From contig JACIXQ010000017.1 in the NCBI GenBank assembly GCA_014360465.1, positions 1 through 37,759 on the forward strand: 37,759 bases of DNA, written 5' to 3'. Positions 9,282 through 20,269 of this stretch are shown here, piece after piece. Position 1 is the stretch's first letter. Every line of letters begins with the position of its first letter. A model generated the notes under the pieces. It did no database searches, was not told the DNA's origin, and saw only the letters and a program-made list of their open reading frames with translations. A program made the translations under genes and the position numbers. The DNA is from a bacterium (GTDB taxonomy: Bacteria; Armatimonadota; JACIXR01).

Positions 9282-10757
9282 TCATCTATTTACCCTTTTT
9301 TGCAAGATAGTGCCAGGAAAGTAATAGTTTATGATTGAAATGTAACTCCATCCCTTTCTTGCCAATCCCTCGGCTCCCCACTGGCATAAACCTATACCGT
9401 GTCCGGAACCACCGCCAACAATTCTGAATGTATCGCCCTTTTTCTCAATATAGAATAAAAGGCTGGGCAAACTACCTGGAGACGCTATACTTCCGTTTCC
9501 AAACGCCCAGCGAATATCCTCGCCTTTCAAACTCAGGATTCCCTGGTCCGTCTGGATCTCCATAACCCTCGCCCTTCCCGATGATGTTCGCTCTACGACC
9601 CTGATATTCATTATTTTACCCAGTTTGCAATCGTTCTTAAAGATTGTGGGTAGAGACTGCGAGAAGATTTTTGCGAGTTCATCAGCGGTGTATTCCCTGC
9701 TCCAGCGAAAATCAGGTGCCAGCTGACAATTCGAGCTTTGGAGAGCTTGTAGCAACTCCTTTATGTCTCCATCAGATGCTGGCTTGAGGGAAGAGTCGCA
9801 ATCGGGCTTTGATTTAAGATAGGGTAATTTTAATCCCCAAAGTTCGGCACCCTCGCTAATTCCACCACAGTTAGAATGGTAAGGAGTGAGGGCGGGTCGC
9901 CCATCGTATTCAATTATTATGCCTCTGGTCGCCTCTATTGCCTGATTGAGTTTCTCCTTCTCGTAATCGTAGCCAAGATAAACCTGACAATGTTGTGTAT
10001 TGCAGAAATCGTAGCCTTCCTCTCTATGCCTTCCTAAACAGCGAAAAGCATATGTGCGTGCGACAACGGCTTGAGCTTTAAGGCTTTCGGGAGAAAATGA
10101 GGAGGGAATTTCCCCGGGCAAAACGCCCTTCAAATAATCCTCAAGGTCAACCTCGTTCACGAGTAGGGAAATAGAGGAATTAATTGAGTAAACTTCCAAC
10201 GAACCTCTATATCTTCTCGCTTTTCTTCCGTCAATGGATACGCTGAAAAGGAATGGCTCTTTGCTTGTTGGATTATCCATTTCCAGCCGAAGCCAAGCCG
10301 CTGGTGGCAAAATAATCTGTTTGTCTCCGATTTTCACCTCAAATCTTGCTTCTCTCAGCTCTTCTTCGTATGTTGATGATGCCATAGCCCATCCACTAAT
10401 CCTTTCTTGCAAAACTTTCCTCGCCACCTCCAGCTCACACTTAACGAGCAGCTCCCTACCATCTCTTCTCACTGTATATCCCAACTGCTTGATATCAAGC
10501 TCGGCTTTTCGTGCGTTCTCCTCGCTTGAGAAAACCGATTTTAGGCAATATAACTTCTTTGCCTTTTTAAGAAAGGCTATGGACACTTCTTGCATACCCG
10601 GATAGGCTAATCCGCCATTACCGAGCTCCCGCAAATGGAAAGGTGAGTTTGAGCTAATGGTAAGCACCCGCCAATCACGGGCAATCATTACCTTCACAGG
10701 GAAGGATAAAGCAGATGAGAGAAAGCAAATGAAAAAACACCAATATAGCTTTCTCAT
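9282..10757 (-). CDS. SpoIID/LytB domain protein, exported
   Basis: 491 aa; signal-like N-terminus, DLEDYLKGVLPGEIPSSFSPESLKAQAVVARTYA, GGGSGHGIGLCQWGAEGLARKGWSYISIINYYFPGT. Confidence 0.92.
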   Translation of the reverse strand: MRKLYWCFFICFLSSALSFPVKVMIARDWRVLTISSNSPFHLRELGNGGLAYPGMQEVSIAFLKKAKKLYCLKSVFSSEENARKAELDIKQLGYTVRRDGRELLVKCELEVARKVLQERISGWAMASSTYEEELREARFEVKIGDKQIILPPAAWLRLEMDNPTSKEPFLFSVSIDGRKARRYRGSLEVYSINSSISLLVNEVDLEDYLKGVLPGEIPSSFSPESLKAQAVVARTYAFRCLGRHREEGYDFCNTQHCQVYLGYDYEKEKLNQAIEATRGIIIEYDGRPALTPYHSNCGGISEGAELWGLKLPYLKSKPDCDSSLKPASDGDIKELLQALQSSNCQLAPDFRWSREYTADELAKIFSQSLPTIFKNDCKLGKIMNIRVVERTSSGRARVMEIQTDQGILSLKGEDIRWAFGNGSIASPGSLPSLLFYIEKKGDTFRIVGGGSGHGIGLCQWGAEGLARKGWSYISIINYYFPGTILQKRVNR

Positions 10758-10813
10758 TATCTTTGGGAAAATTCGCTTGGGAAGACTACACCTTTATCTT
10801 TAATAAGTTCGTT

Positions 10814-11767
10814 TTACAATTTAATAACCCCTCCAGTCATTGAGGAGCGCTGAATAGCGAGACAGACCTGAAGCGCCATTCTACCGACCTCGGCATCTAT
10901 TTCCACGGGTTTCCCTTCCTTCAGACAATTGACGAAATAGAGGAGCTCCTCGTAATAAGGTTCGGCTTCAGGAGGCAAAGGAACGGATTCAGCTTCCTTA
11001 TCCGCTTCTTTCATTATGACCTGATTATGTTCCTTCATAATCACAACGCCTTTCGTCCCGATTAAGCCGATGGCGGAAAAGCCAAGAGGATTGGACCAGG
11101 AGGAGCCAAGGACTCCTATACCCTTGGAGAATGTGAAAATCCCCCAGACATTGTCCTCTATCCCCAGGTCAGGACGCGACTTTAGAGTCTTGCCATAGAC
11201 AGCGCTCGGTTTTCCCCCTAACCAGAGGAGAAAATCAACATCGTGGGTATTGAATTCAACGGTCATCCCACCACTCTTTTTCGGGTCAAATAGCCAAGGA
11301 GTGCTGGGAAGTCCGCCCATCCTATTTATCCAGGCGACGACAAGCTCTCCAACTCTTCCACTTTCCAAAATTTCCTTAAAAGCGCGGAAGGCAGGGAAGA
11401 AACGAAGCACATAGCCGACCATCAGCTGAACATTGTTTTTTCTTACTTCCTCTACAATCCTGTCAGCCTGGCGCTTGGTGAGAGCTAACGGCTTCTCTAT
11501 AAAGATATGTTTTTTTGCCCGTGCGGACTCAACGACCTGTCGGCAATGAGCGAAAGGTGGCGTACAAATTACAACCGCATCAACTTCCTCAAGCGCTCTT
11601 TTCCAGTTAGCTACGAAACGCACACCGATATCATTAGCCAATTTTTCCCCCGCCTCGGGGTTGATATCGGTCACCCAGCTTATCTGGGTATCGGGAATAC
11701 GCAAAAGATTGTGAGCGTGGAGCTTACCCATACCGCCAGCTCCGATGATGCCAAATCTCAGTGCCAT
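10814..11767 (-). CDS. Gfo/Idh/MocA family oxidoreductase
   Basis: 317 aa; FGIIGAGGMGKLHAHNL, VVICTPPFAHCRQVVESARAKKHIFIEKPLALT. SD (AGGAGG) upstream. Confidence 0.92.
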   Translation of the reverse strand: MALRFGIIGAGGMGKLHAHNLLRIPDTQISWVTDINPEAGEKLANDIGVRFVANWKRALEEVDAVVICTPPFAHCRQVVESARAKKHIFIEKPLALTKRQADRIVEEVRKNNVQLMVGYVLRFFPAFRAFKEILESGRVGELVVAWINRMGGLPSTPWLFDPKKSGGMTVEFNTHDVDFLLWLGGKPSAVYGKTLKSRPDLGIEDNVWGIFTFSKGIGVLGSSWSNPLGFSAIGLIGTKGVVIMKEHNQVIMKEADKEAESVPLPPEAEPYYEELLYFVNCLKEGKPVEIDAEVGRMALQVCLAIQRSSMTGGVIKL

Positions 11768-11782
11768 TTTATCTATCGCCTC

Positions 11783-13219
11783 CTATCTTTTTAATTCCTC
11801 CAGCTTCTCCTTAAGTATCTGAGAAGCTATGGAAGGATTTGCTTTTCCTTTCGTCTTCTTCATAATCTGTCCCATCAAAAAGCCCATCGCTTTCTCCTTA
11901 CCCTTAAGATATTGCTCCACAGCCTCCTTCTCCTCACTTATCACCTCCATAACGATACGCCTGATTACCTCCTCATCGGCTATCTGGAGTAGCCCTTTCT
12001 CCTCAACTATTTTCTTTGGTGCTTTTCCTTCCAGGACGACCTGCGGGAAAATCTCCTTAGCAATCCTTATGCTTATCGTCCCATCATCAAGTAGTTTGAG
12101 CATCTCAACGAGGAATTCCGCCCGGAAGGGGACTTCCTCTATGCTCTTTTTTTCAGTGTTGAGAATCCCCTGAAAATCGGAAATAAGCCAGTTAGCCACT
12201 TTCTTGGGCTCGGGATAGAGGGAAATTGCCTCCTCAAAAAGCCTTGCGAGGGGAAGGGAGACGACGAGAATGTGGGCTTCCTCCTTGCTCAATCCCATCT
12301 CCTTGACGAACCTTTCCTCCTTCTCTGCTGGAAGCTCGGGAATTCGCTCTCTTATTTCCCTTAACCACTCATCGTCCACGATAATGGGCGGAATATCAGG
12401 TTCGGGGAAATAACGATAATCGTGCGCCTCCTCCTTGCTCCGCATAGAGAATGTCTCCTTGCGTTCCTCACTCCATCCCCTCGTTTCCTGCACTATTGTG
12501 CCACCGGATTGTAGAATCTTCAGCTGGCGATTTATCTCGTATTCAAGCGCCTCACCAACAGCCCTTATTGAGCCAAGGTTCTTTATCTCCACCTTCGTTC
12601 CCCAGCTGTCCGTTTCCAAATCGTAAAGGGAGATATTAGGCTCGCATCTCAACGAGCCTTCCTCCATCTTACCATCACAAACACCAAGATATTGGAGGAG
12701 TAGTCTCAACCTTTCAAGGAACTCCTTAGCCTCTTCTGGGGAGTTAATATCGGGCTCGGTTACTATCTCCATAAGGGGAACGCCCGAGCGGTTGAAATCA
12801 ATATAGCTCTTATCCCCCATATGGATTAACCTGCCTGTATCCTCTTCAAGGTGGACTCGCCTTATGCGAATAGCCTTCTTCTTGCCGCCAATTTCTATTT
12901 CCAACCTCCCGTTCTTGCCCAATGGCAATTCATATTGGCTTATCTGGTAGTTCTTGGGTAAGTCGGGATAGAAGTAGTTCTTGCGGGCGAAATGAGCGTA
13001 GCGTGCTATCTCGCAGTCCAATGCAAGAGCCGTCATTATCGTGAATTCAACTGCCCGTTTATTGGTCACCGGTAAAACCCCGGGGAATCCAAGACAAACC
13101 GGACAGGTCTGGCTATTCGGCGGCGCCCCAAACCTTGTGGAGCACCGACAGAACATCTTGCTTTTAGTCAAAAGCTCGGCGTGAACTTCCATCCCTACAA
13201 CAGGAAGATACCTATTCAT
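11783..13219 (-). CDS. gatB: Asp-tRNA(Asn)/Glu-tRNA(Gln) amidotransferase subunit B
   Basis: 478 aa; [60 protein letters not shown]. Confidence 0.97.
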   Translation of the reverse strand: MNRYLPVVGMEVHAELLTKSKMFCRCSTRFGAPPNSQTCPVCLGFPGVLPVTNKRAVEFTIMTALALDCEIARYAHFARKNYFYPDLPKNYQISQYELPLGKNGRLEIEIGGKKKAIRIRRVHLEEDTGRLIHMGDKSYIDFNRSGVPLMEIVTEPDINSPEEAKEFLERLRLLLQYLGVCDGKMEEGSLRCEPNISLYDLETDSWGTKVEIKNLGSIRAVGEALEYEINRQLKILQSGGTIVQETRGWSEERKETFSMRSKEEAHDYRYFPEPDIPPIIVDDEWLREIRERIPELPAEKEERFVKEMGLSKEEAHILVVSLPLARLFEEAISLYPEPKKVANWLISDFQGILNTEKKSIEEVPFRAEFLVEMLKLLDDGTISIRIAKEIFPQVVLEGKAPKKIVEEKGLLQIADEEVIRRIVMEVISEEKEAVEQYLKGKEKAMGFLMGQIMKKTKGKANPSIASQILKEKLEELKR

Positions 13220-13237
13220 ATATCTCCTCCTTAATCA

Positions 13238-14182
13238 TCATATGCTCTCTATGTATTTTAACAGATTCTCAAATGCTATGGGAAGAGAAGAAGTGATGCT
13301 CAAATAGTCACCTTTGAAGGGATGTCTGAAGGCAATGAAATAAGCATAAAGAGCCTGCCCATTTAGTTCTTTAAGCAATTGCACCATCTCTTTTGAATAA
13401 GCGCTTCTTGGCGCGTAAAGAGGGTCTCCAACGACAGGATGCCCGATATAGGCGCAGTGCACCCTTATCTGATGTGTTCGCCCGGTGAATAACTTCGCCT
13501 CAAGTAAGGAGAAGCCAGAAAATGTTTTCAGCCTCTTTAGAAGCGTCCTCGCCTCCTTCCCGCCCTTTCTAACTACCACCCTATCTGTGTGGGGAACTCT
13601 CACAAGAGGAACATCCACAATTCTTTCTTCAAAATCTACTTCCTTATGAACGAGGACAATGTATCTCCTGTCTACTTCCTTATCCCTTATCATTTTCGCT
13701 AACTTATGATGGGCGGGGTCTGTCTTTGCAACGATAAGGAGCCCCCCAGTATCCCTATCAAGGCGATGGACTATCCCAGGTCTGAGAGGGGCACCAATGG
13801 AAGATAGAGACATATGATAGAGAAGGGCATTGACTAATGTTCCACTTCGCTTGTTGCCAACCGGATGCGTTAACATCCCAAAAGGCTTTTCTACTACTGC
13901 AAGATATTCATCCTCAAATAGTATCCTAAGAGGAATTGGTTCGGGAAGGATCTCCTGCGGCGGAGGTGGAGGGATAACAATTTCAATCAATTCCCCTCCT
14001 TTCAATCTGTAGGATGGCTTCACATTCTTACCATTAAGGGTAATATTGCCCTTCTCTATCAGTTGCTGGATACGAGAACGGGATAAATTTGGATATAGTC
14101 GCTCGCTCAAATATGTATCAACTCGCTTTCCTCCTTCCTCTGCCACTAACTCTATTCTTTTTGCCTTTCCGCCCTCCACCAA
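13238..14182 (-). CDS. RluA/RluD family 23S rRNA pseudouridine synthase
   Basis: 314 aa; S4-like N-terminus (SRSRIQQLIEKGNITLNG) and RPGIVHRLDRDTGGLLIVAKT, GRTHQIRVH. Confidence 0.93.
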   Translation of the reverse strand: MVEGGKAKRIELVAEEGGKRVDTYLSERLYPNLSRSRIQQLIEKGNITLNGKNVKPSYRLKGGELIEIVIPPPPPQEILPEPIPLRILFEDEYLAVVEKPFGMLTHPVGNKRSGTLVNALLYHMSLSSIGAPLRPGIVHRLDRDTGGLLIVAKTDPAHHKLAKMIRDKEVDRRYIVLVHKEVDFEERIVDVPLVRVPHTDRVVVRKGGKEARTLLKRLKTFSGFSLLEAKLFTGRTHQIRVHCAYIGHPVVGDPLYAPRSAYSKEMVQLLKELNGQALYAYFIAFRHPFKGDYLSITSSLPIAFENLLKYIESI

Positions 14183-14904
14183 AGGTATCCTCCCACAAGG
14201 AAGAGGATTATGCTCGCCATCTGAGCTTGGGTTATTCCATCAAAGAGGATATCGGCTGTGGCGCCCTTCCTCAGGATTTCGGCGAGGAAACGATAGAAAG
14301 CATAGAGCATCATATAAAGAAAGAAGGTCTGTCCAGAATGCCTTTTCTTCTTTTCATCAAACCATAACAAAACAAACATAAACACGATGTTAGCGAGGAA
14401 AGCGTAAAGCTGAACGGGATGAACTGGCTCACCGAGGAAAGCTCCGGGAAACCTTACACCCCAAGGAAGTTTGGTTGGTACTCCATAGCAGCAACCATTG
14501 AGGAAGCAGCCTATCCTCCCAAATGCATAGCCGAGGGCAAGGGAAGGAGTAAGAAGGTCAACCATCTCTAAGAAGTCTATCCCTCTTTTACGGCAGAATA
14601 TATATACGGTCAGCACCCCAGCTGCAAAAGAACCATAGAAGGATAATCCTCCGTTCCATATAGCTATGGTCTGGATAGGATTGCTGGCATAGTAGGTAAT
14701 GTTCAGAAGGATATATACGAGCCTTCCACCTATGATTCCCGCGAGCAAGAGATAAAGAGCTAAGTCAAGGAGATCCTGACGAGATACACCATATTTTTCT
14801 CCTCTTTTTACCGCCAGCCAGTAACCGAGGAGAAAGCCGATTAGTAGCATCAGTCCCCATGAACGAAGTGCTAAGGGACCGATTTTAATCAGTATCGGAT
14901 GCAC
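14152..14904 (-). CDS. lgt: Prolipoprotein diacylglyceryl transferase
   Basis: 250 aa; YGSFAAGVL, GRIGCFLNGCCYGVPT, WGVRFP, HPVQLYAFLANIVFM. Confidence 0.95.
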   Translation of the reverse strand: MHPILIKIGPLALRSWGLMLLIGFLLGYWLAVKRGEKYGVSRQDLLDLALYLLLAGIIGGRLVYILLNITYYASNPIQTIAIWNGGLSFYGSFAAGVLTVYIFCRKRGIDFLEMVDLLTPSLALGYAFGRIGCFLNGCCYGVPTKLPWGVRFPGAFLGEPVHPVQLYAFLANIVFMFVLLWFDEKKKRHSGQTFFLYMMLYAFYRFLAEILRKGATADILFDGITQAQMASIILFLVGGYLWWRAERQKE

Positions 14905-15373
14905 TTTTCTCTCCTCCTTTCCTCAAAAGCAGTGATGTTATCGTTAACACCACGCCCAGAAATATGCAAACATCTGCTACATTGAACACAGGCCAGTAGC
15001 GGATATTTATGAAATCAATAACATACCCTAACCTTAGCCTGTCACTGATATTGCCTATTGCTCCACCAACTATTAAATAGAGAAATGGTGAATGGTGGTG
15101 CCAGAAGTAAATAAGAAGGACGACGATTGCAAAACTGAGAAGGGACAGGAAAAAGGAATTGAATGCAGAGAATGCACCGAACGCTACCCCCCTGTTCTCG
15201 GTGGGGGTGATATAGAGAAAACCGGGAATGAGAGGATAGGAAAAGCCGAATGAGAATTTTTTAAGAATGACATATTTGCTGGTCTGGTCTAAGAGAAATG
15301 CGAAGACCCCCAAAATGAGCTTCAGCAAATCCTCACTTCTCCGCTTCGCAAGATGGAGGCACATCTCTCGCAA
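14885..15373 (-). CDS. lspA: Signal peptidase II (prolipoprotein)
   Basis: 162 aa; LLDQTSKYVIL, PTENRGVAFGAFS, GGAIGNISDRLRLGYVIDFIN, FNVADVCIF. The listed start overlaps ileS by 52 nt; the real start is probably the TTG of ...SED-LLKLILGVF next to the ileS stop. Confidence 0.92.
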   Translation of the reverse strand: MREMCLHLAKRRSEDLLKLILGVFAFLLDQTSKYVILKKFSFGFSYPLIPGFLYITPTENRGVAFGAFSAFNSFFLSLLSFAIVVLLIYFWHHHSPFLYLIVGGAIGNISDRLRLGYVIDFINIRYWPVFNVADVCIFLGVVLTITSLLLRKGGEKSASDTD

Positions 15374-18120
15374 AGGTCGGGATATTCAGCGTCCTCTCCC
15401 ACGCTCTCCTTTATCTGCCAGCAACGGGCACACTTCCGTCCTTTAGCTTTCCTCACGACAACCTTGATATCCTCAACCTGGGAATTATCCAACTCGGCTC
15501 CTTCCTCAATAGGATGATATTCAGCATTGGAGGTTATCAGGATATCCGAAAGCCTGCTATCCAGCTGGTCAAGAATGGAAAGATATTCCTCGGGCAAATA
15601 AACCTCCACACTTGCCTCAAGGGGATTTGCGATGACGCCTTTGGAGCGTTCCTCCTCTATCTTCTTATAAATTTTCCGGCGCAGAGCGAGGACTTTCTCC
15701 CATTTCTCCTCCAATTTCTCATCTATGAGAGAGCTATCAGGTTCTGGCCAATCGGAAAGATGGACGCTTTCGGGTTTTCCTTCCCACTGGGGCAGATGCT
15801 GGAAGACCTCCTCGGCGGTATGGGGAATTATCGGAGCGAATATAATCGTCAATGTTTTGGCAATATGGAATAAAGCAGTCTGGGCAGAAAGCCGTTCCTT
15901 AGAGCCAGCGGGATAGATATAGAGGCGGTCCTTCAGCACATCAAGGTAAAAAGCGGAAAGCCAGTTCACACAGAAATCAAGCAGGATATGGTAAGCTCTG
16001 TGGAATTGGAATGCATCGAAAGCCTGTGTTACGGCATTGACCAATCCCTGGAGCTTGCTCAACATAAATTTATCAAGGCTGAAAAGCTCGTCAGGAGAAA
16101 GGAGGGCGGCGGGGTCGAAATCGTAGAGATTACCAAGAATGAATCGCAAAGTATTCCTTATCTTCCGATAGGACTCCGCAATCTGGTCCACTATTTCAAA
16201 GGACATATGAACATCCTCGGTGCAATTGAGGGAAGAAATCCACAATCGCAAAACATCGGCTCCATAACGCTCCACAACTTCCAAAGGAGAGATTACATTG
16301 CCCAAGCTCTTGTGCATCGGATGCCCTTCAGCGTCAAGCACCCAGCCATTGGTGATGACCGTGTTATATGGAGCTCTTCCCTTTATTGCAACGGCAATCA
16401 TCAGTGAGGAGTTGAACCATCCCCTGTGCTGGTCTGAACCCTCAAGATATATATCCGCTGGCCACTTATGGTCCTCCCTCCTCTCCAGCACGCATAAATG
16501 GCTTGACCCGGAGTCAAACCAAACATCAAGAATATCCTTCTCTTTCCTGAAGGCGGTGCCTCCACACTTCGGACAGGTAAAACCTGGAGGAAGTATCTCC
16601 TCGCTCGGTAGCTCAAACCAGCTATCTGAACCCCGTTCCTTTATCAAGTTATAAACCCTTTCCACAATCTCTGGGGTTATTATTACTTCCTCACAATGCT
16701 CACAATAGAAGGCGGGAATACCTACTCCCCATGCCCTCTGGCGGGATAAACACCAATCCGGTCTTGTTTTAACCATATTATAGATGCGGTTTATCATCTG
16801 CGGTGGTATCCACTGCGTTTTCTCTATCTCCTTTAAGCACTTCTCCCTATGCCCCTGATGGTCAATGTCCATAAACCATTGCACTGTGGCACGGAAGATG
16901 AGCGGGTTTTTGCACCTCCAACAATGAGGATAATCGTGGGTAATTTCGCTACTTTTAAGAAGAAAACCCTTCTCCCTGAGGATTCTCATCACCGCCTCGT
17001 TCCCTTCCTTCATAACGAAGAGCCCTGCCAGTTCACCCGCTTCCTCGCTGAATCTGCCCTCGCCATCTACAGGAGAAATGATAGGTAGGTTATAGGACCT
17101 TCCAACGATATAGTCTTCCTCGCCATGCCCGGGAGCAGAATGGACAAGACCTGACCCCTGCTCAGCGGTCACGAATTCGCTTAGGACCAAAGGGGATTCC
17201 CTATCTATGAATGGGTGAGAGAAGACAACACCCTCCAATTGGCGCCCTTTGAACTCCTTCTTTATTTCTGCTTTACTCCAGCCTAATTCCTCCTTAACCC
17301 TTTCCAGCGCTTCTTTACAAACGAGGTAGCTTTTACCATCATCAACTTCCACAACTACATAATGGAAATCGGGATGAATCATTATCGCAACATTTCCAGG
17401 AAGTGTCCAGGGAGTGGTCGTCCAGATTATCGCCGAGGCGTCATCAATCTTGCCTTTTCCATCCTTCAAGGGAAATTCCACCCATATTGAGGGAGAAACC
17501 TTCTCGTGATATTCTATTTCCGCCTCAGCAAGGGCAGTCTGGCAACGAGGACACCAGAGAATGGGTTTAAGTGCTCTATATATATAACCTTTGAAGTAGA
17601 GCTCGCCGAAGATTCGCACAAGGTCGGCTTCATACTCTTTATCCATCGTAAGATAGGGATTATCCCAATCACCGATTATTCCAAGCCTCTTGAATTGCTG
17701 TTTCTGAATCTCCACGAACCGAGCTGCAAAAGCGCGGCATCGCTGACGAATCAGCGTTATCGTTGGCGTGCTCTCCTCCCTCATCATTTCCTCCTGCACT
17801 TCCTTCTCTATCGGCATACCATGATTATCCCACCCTGGCACAAAAGGAGCATAAAAACCTCTCAGCATCTTGTAGCGAACGATTAAGTCCTTCAGGATTT
17901 TATTGAGGGCATGCCCCATATGGATATCCCCGTTGGAGTAAGGAGGCCCATCGTGGAGAATGAAAATAGGTTGCCCCCTTCGGCGTTGAAGAATCTTGTA
18001 ATACAACCCCATTTCATCCCATTTCTTCTGAAACTCGGGCTCCCGAGAAGGGAGATTGGCTTTCATAGGAAAAGCCGTTTTGGGGAGGTTTATCGTTTTG
18101 CTGTAGTCCAACCTATACAC
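15322..18120 (-). CDS. ileS: Isoleucyl-tRNA synthetase
   Basis: 932 aa; PPYSNGDIHMGHALNKILKD, YLEGSDQHRGWFNSSLM, HPMHKSLGNVISP, C-terminal zinc motif CARCW...CERC. Confidence 0.97.
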   Translation of the reverse strand: MYRLDYSKTINLPKTAFPMKANLPSREPEFQKKWDEMGLYYKILQRRRGQPIFILHDGPPYSNGDIHMGHALNKILKDLIVRYKMLRGFYAPFVPGWDNHGMPIEKEVQEEMMREESTPTITLIRQRCRAFAARFVEIQKQQFKRLGIIGDWDNPYLTMDKEYEADLVRIFGELYFKGYIYRALKPILWCPRCQTALAEAEIEYHEKVSPSIWVEFPLKDGKGKIDDASAIIWTTTPWTLPGNVAIMIHPDFHYVVVEVDDGKSYLVCKEALERVKEELGWSKAEIKKEFKGRQLEGVVFSHPFIDRESPLVLSEFVTAEQGSGLVHSAPGHGEEDYIVGRSYNLPIISPVDGEGRFSEEAGELAGLFVMKEGNEAVMRILREKGFLLKSSEITHDYPHCWRCKNPLIFRATVQWFMDIDHQGHREKCLKEIEKTQWIPPQMINRIYNMVKTRPDWCLSRQRAWGVGIPAFYCEHCEEVIITPEIVERVYNLIKERGSDSWFELPSEEILPPGFTCPKCGGTAFRKEKDILDVWFDSGSSHLCVLERREDHKWPADIYLEGSDQHRGWFNSSLMIAVAIKGRAPYNTVITNGWVLDAEGHPMHKSLGNVISPLEVVERYGADVLRLWISSLNCTEDVHMSFEIVDQIAESYRKIRNTLRFILGNLYDFDPAALLSPDELFSLDKFMLSKLQGLVNAVTQAFDAFQFHRAYHILLDFCVNWLSAFYLDVLKDRLYIYPAGSKERLSAQTALFHIAKTLTIIFAPIIPHTAEEVFQHLPQWEGKPESVHLSDWPEPDSSLIDEKLEEKWEKVLALRRKIYKKIEEERSKGVIANPLEASVEVYLPEEYLSILDQLDSRLSDILITSNAEYHPIEEGAELDNSQVEDIKVVVRKAKGRKCARCWQIKESVGEDAEYPDLCERCASILRSGEVRIC

Positions 18121-18961
18121 CTCCTATTTGAGAGAGGAAATCGGAGAGTGCTTCCTGCCAATTTCTCAGGGGGGTGAAGCCGAAATGTTCCCAAGAAAGG
18201 GAACGGAGAGCAGAATAAAGAGGTCTGCGAGCAGGACTCGGCCATTCAGATGAGGTTATCGGTTTCACGGGGACATCCAAACCGCTCAATCTCAATATCT
18301 CCTGGGCAAACCTATGCCAGGAAACCTCGCCCTGATTGGTTATGTGATAAATGCCATAATAAGGTGAATAGATTAGCTCAGCTATCGCCCTTGCTAAATC
18401 AAGTGTGTAAGTGGGGGAAACCACTTGGTCGGCAACTACTCCAAGGGGCTTGCCCTCCCTCGCCCTTGTCAGGATTGTTGTTACGAAGTTCTTTCCATTA
18501 GCGCCGTAAAGTCCGGCGGTTCTGACGATAAAGAACCGTTGTAAATTCATCAGGACAACTTTCTCTCCACCCAACTTGGATTTGCCATAGACATTGAGGG
18601 GGTTTGGCTCATCTACCTCAATGTAGGGGGCTCCCTTGGCGCCATCAAATACATAGTCGGTGCTTATATATACGAGTGAGGCACCTATACGAGCGCAGGC
18701 AGAAGCAACTGCCCAGGTTCCCACAGTGTTTACAAGATACGCCTTATCAGGTTCCAGCTCACACTGGTCCACATTGGTAAAGGCGGCACAATGGATGACG
18801 ATGTCAGGTTTCAAGGAACAGATGGTTTCCATAACCTTTCTGCTATCGGTTATATCTAACTCCTGTTTGGAGAGGGGTATAACTTCTTCCTTCTCCGATA
18901 TCACCCGCTGGATGTCGGAGGCTAACATTCCTTTTGCACCGGTTATGAGTATTCTCATCAT
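18113..18961 (-). CDS. dTDP-4-dehydrorhamnose reductase-like (RmlD family)
   Basis: 282 aa; RILITGAKGMLASDI, DITDSRKVMETICSLKPDIVIHCAAFTNVDQCE, YISTDYVFDG, YGKSKLGGE. Confidence 0.9.
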   Translation of the reverse strand: MMRILITGAKGMLASDIQRVISEKEEVIPLSKQELDITDSRKVMETICSLKPDIVIHCAAFTNVDQCELEPDKAYLVNTVGTWAVASACARIGASLVYISTDYVFDGAKGAPYIEVDEPNPLNVYGKSKLGGEKVVLMNLQRFFIVRTAGLYGANGKNFVTTILTRAREGKPLGVVADQVVSPTYTLDLARAIAELIYSPYYGIYHITNQGEVSWHRFAQEILRLSGLDVPVKPITSSEWPSPARRPLYSALRSLSWEHFGFTPLRNWQEALSDFLSQIGGV

Positions 18962-19324
18962 TTTACCTGTTTGAATAAAAATTGTTTATGGGTTAACAAG
19001 AAAAGAAATTACCCGCTTGATATATTTATATATCGGATATAAATAATTGGCAAATTGTTATGTATCTTGCAGTTTCACGATAAAGGTAAGCGATTATCGG
19101 TAAGTTAACTTCTGATAAACTTAGTAAGCATGCTGATTACCCGCTTTTGTAAAGGTTTATCTTGAGAATACCCATTCAGTGAATCAAGTTTTTTACCTAC
19201 TCTGATAACTTCCCCAAACTGAGAAGAAATGAAAACAAAAAGTGAGTATTTACTGAAGGCAGAAAAATCAATTCTGAGAAACCGTATCAGCTGGAAGAAA
19301 TCTTTCTTTTCTCCTTATAGACAT

Positions 19325-20260
19325 CTACCCGACAAACCCCATAAACTCCTCCACCAATTCCCGAAGGGGTGCGCCCTCCATTGGACCCTTCTTGGTCAAG
19401 GATAAGCCAGCAACGATATTAGCGAACTGGAGAAGCTTAGGAAGGGACATACCTTCAAGCATACCGACAGCAAAAGCACCAGCGAAGCAATCCCCTGCTC
19501 CCGTGGGGTCTACAACATCAACTCTAATCGCTGGGCTATGGAACACCCCCTCCTGCGTGAACGCTGTGCACCCTTTCTCACCCTGTTTAAGAACGACCAG
19601 CATCCTCTGGGAAAGGTATTCACAAGCTTTTATCGGCTCATCTAATCCCGTTATCATTGATGCTTCCTCGCTGGAGGGGAGGAAAACATCGCAGATTTCC
19701 ATTATGGGCGCAACAATACGGCGAATCTCCTCCACCGAGAGAAGTTGGGGACGGATGTTTGGGTCAAAGAAAACCTTTCCCCCTTTCGCCTTGACAATTC
19801 TCGCTGATTTAATGCAAGTTTCCCTCATCCTCTCACTTACAGAGAGAGCCGAACCACATATATGGATTATCTCGGTTTTCTCGAAATAACTCTCATCAAT
19901 TTCATCGGGTGATAAAGTATCAGCAGCAGTGTCCTTTAAATGAAAGATAAAATCGCGGGAACCATCATAAGCATATGAGATGAAGGCACACGCTGTCGTT
20001 TTACCCTTCACTATCTTGAGCTTTGAGACATCCACGCCATCCTCTTTGAGACGGTTATAGCAGAGATGCCCAAAGGGGTCATCGCCAACCGCTCCTATGA
20101 ACCCCACATCTCCTCCAAGCCTGGAGGCTGCGTCGGCAAATATCGCTGGAGCACCGGAGGGAAATGGACCGACAAAATCGCCAGGTATCCCTAAAGGAAT
20201 ACCAACTTCCTTCCTCATTATTTCAACGAGAATCTCTCCAATGGAAACTATCCTAACCAT
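19325..20260 (-). CDS. PfkB-family carbohydrate kinase
   Basis: 311 aa; SIGEILVEIMR, GGDVGFIGAVGDDPFG, VVDPTGAGDCFAGAFAVGML. Confidence 0.93.
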   Translation of the reverse strand: MVRIVSIGEILVEIMRKEVGIPLGIPGDFVGPFPSGAPAIFADAASRLGGDVGFIGAVGDDPFGHLCYNRLKEDGVDVSKLKIVKGKTTACAFISYAYDGSRDFIFHLKDTAADTLSPDEIDESYFEKTEIIHICGSALSVSERMRETCIKSARIVKAKGGKVFFDPNIRPQLLSVEEIRRIVAPIMEICDVFLPSSEEASMITGLDEPIKACEYLSQRMLVVLKQGEKGCTAFTQEGVFHSPAIRVDVVDPTGAGDCFAGAFAVGMLEGMSLPKLLQFANIVAGLSLTKKGPMEGAPLRELVEEFMGFVG

Positions 20261-20269
20261 AGTGTAAAA

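Noticed and set aside
15328-15373. Long lspA start overlapping ileS by 52 nt
   Set aside because: The extra residues (MREMCLHLAKRRSED) are antiparallel to no domain and fall in the conserved ileS zinc motif coding region; a start near the ileS stop is more likely.
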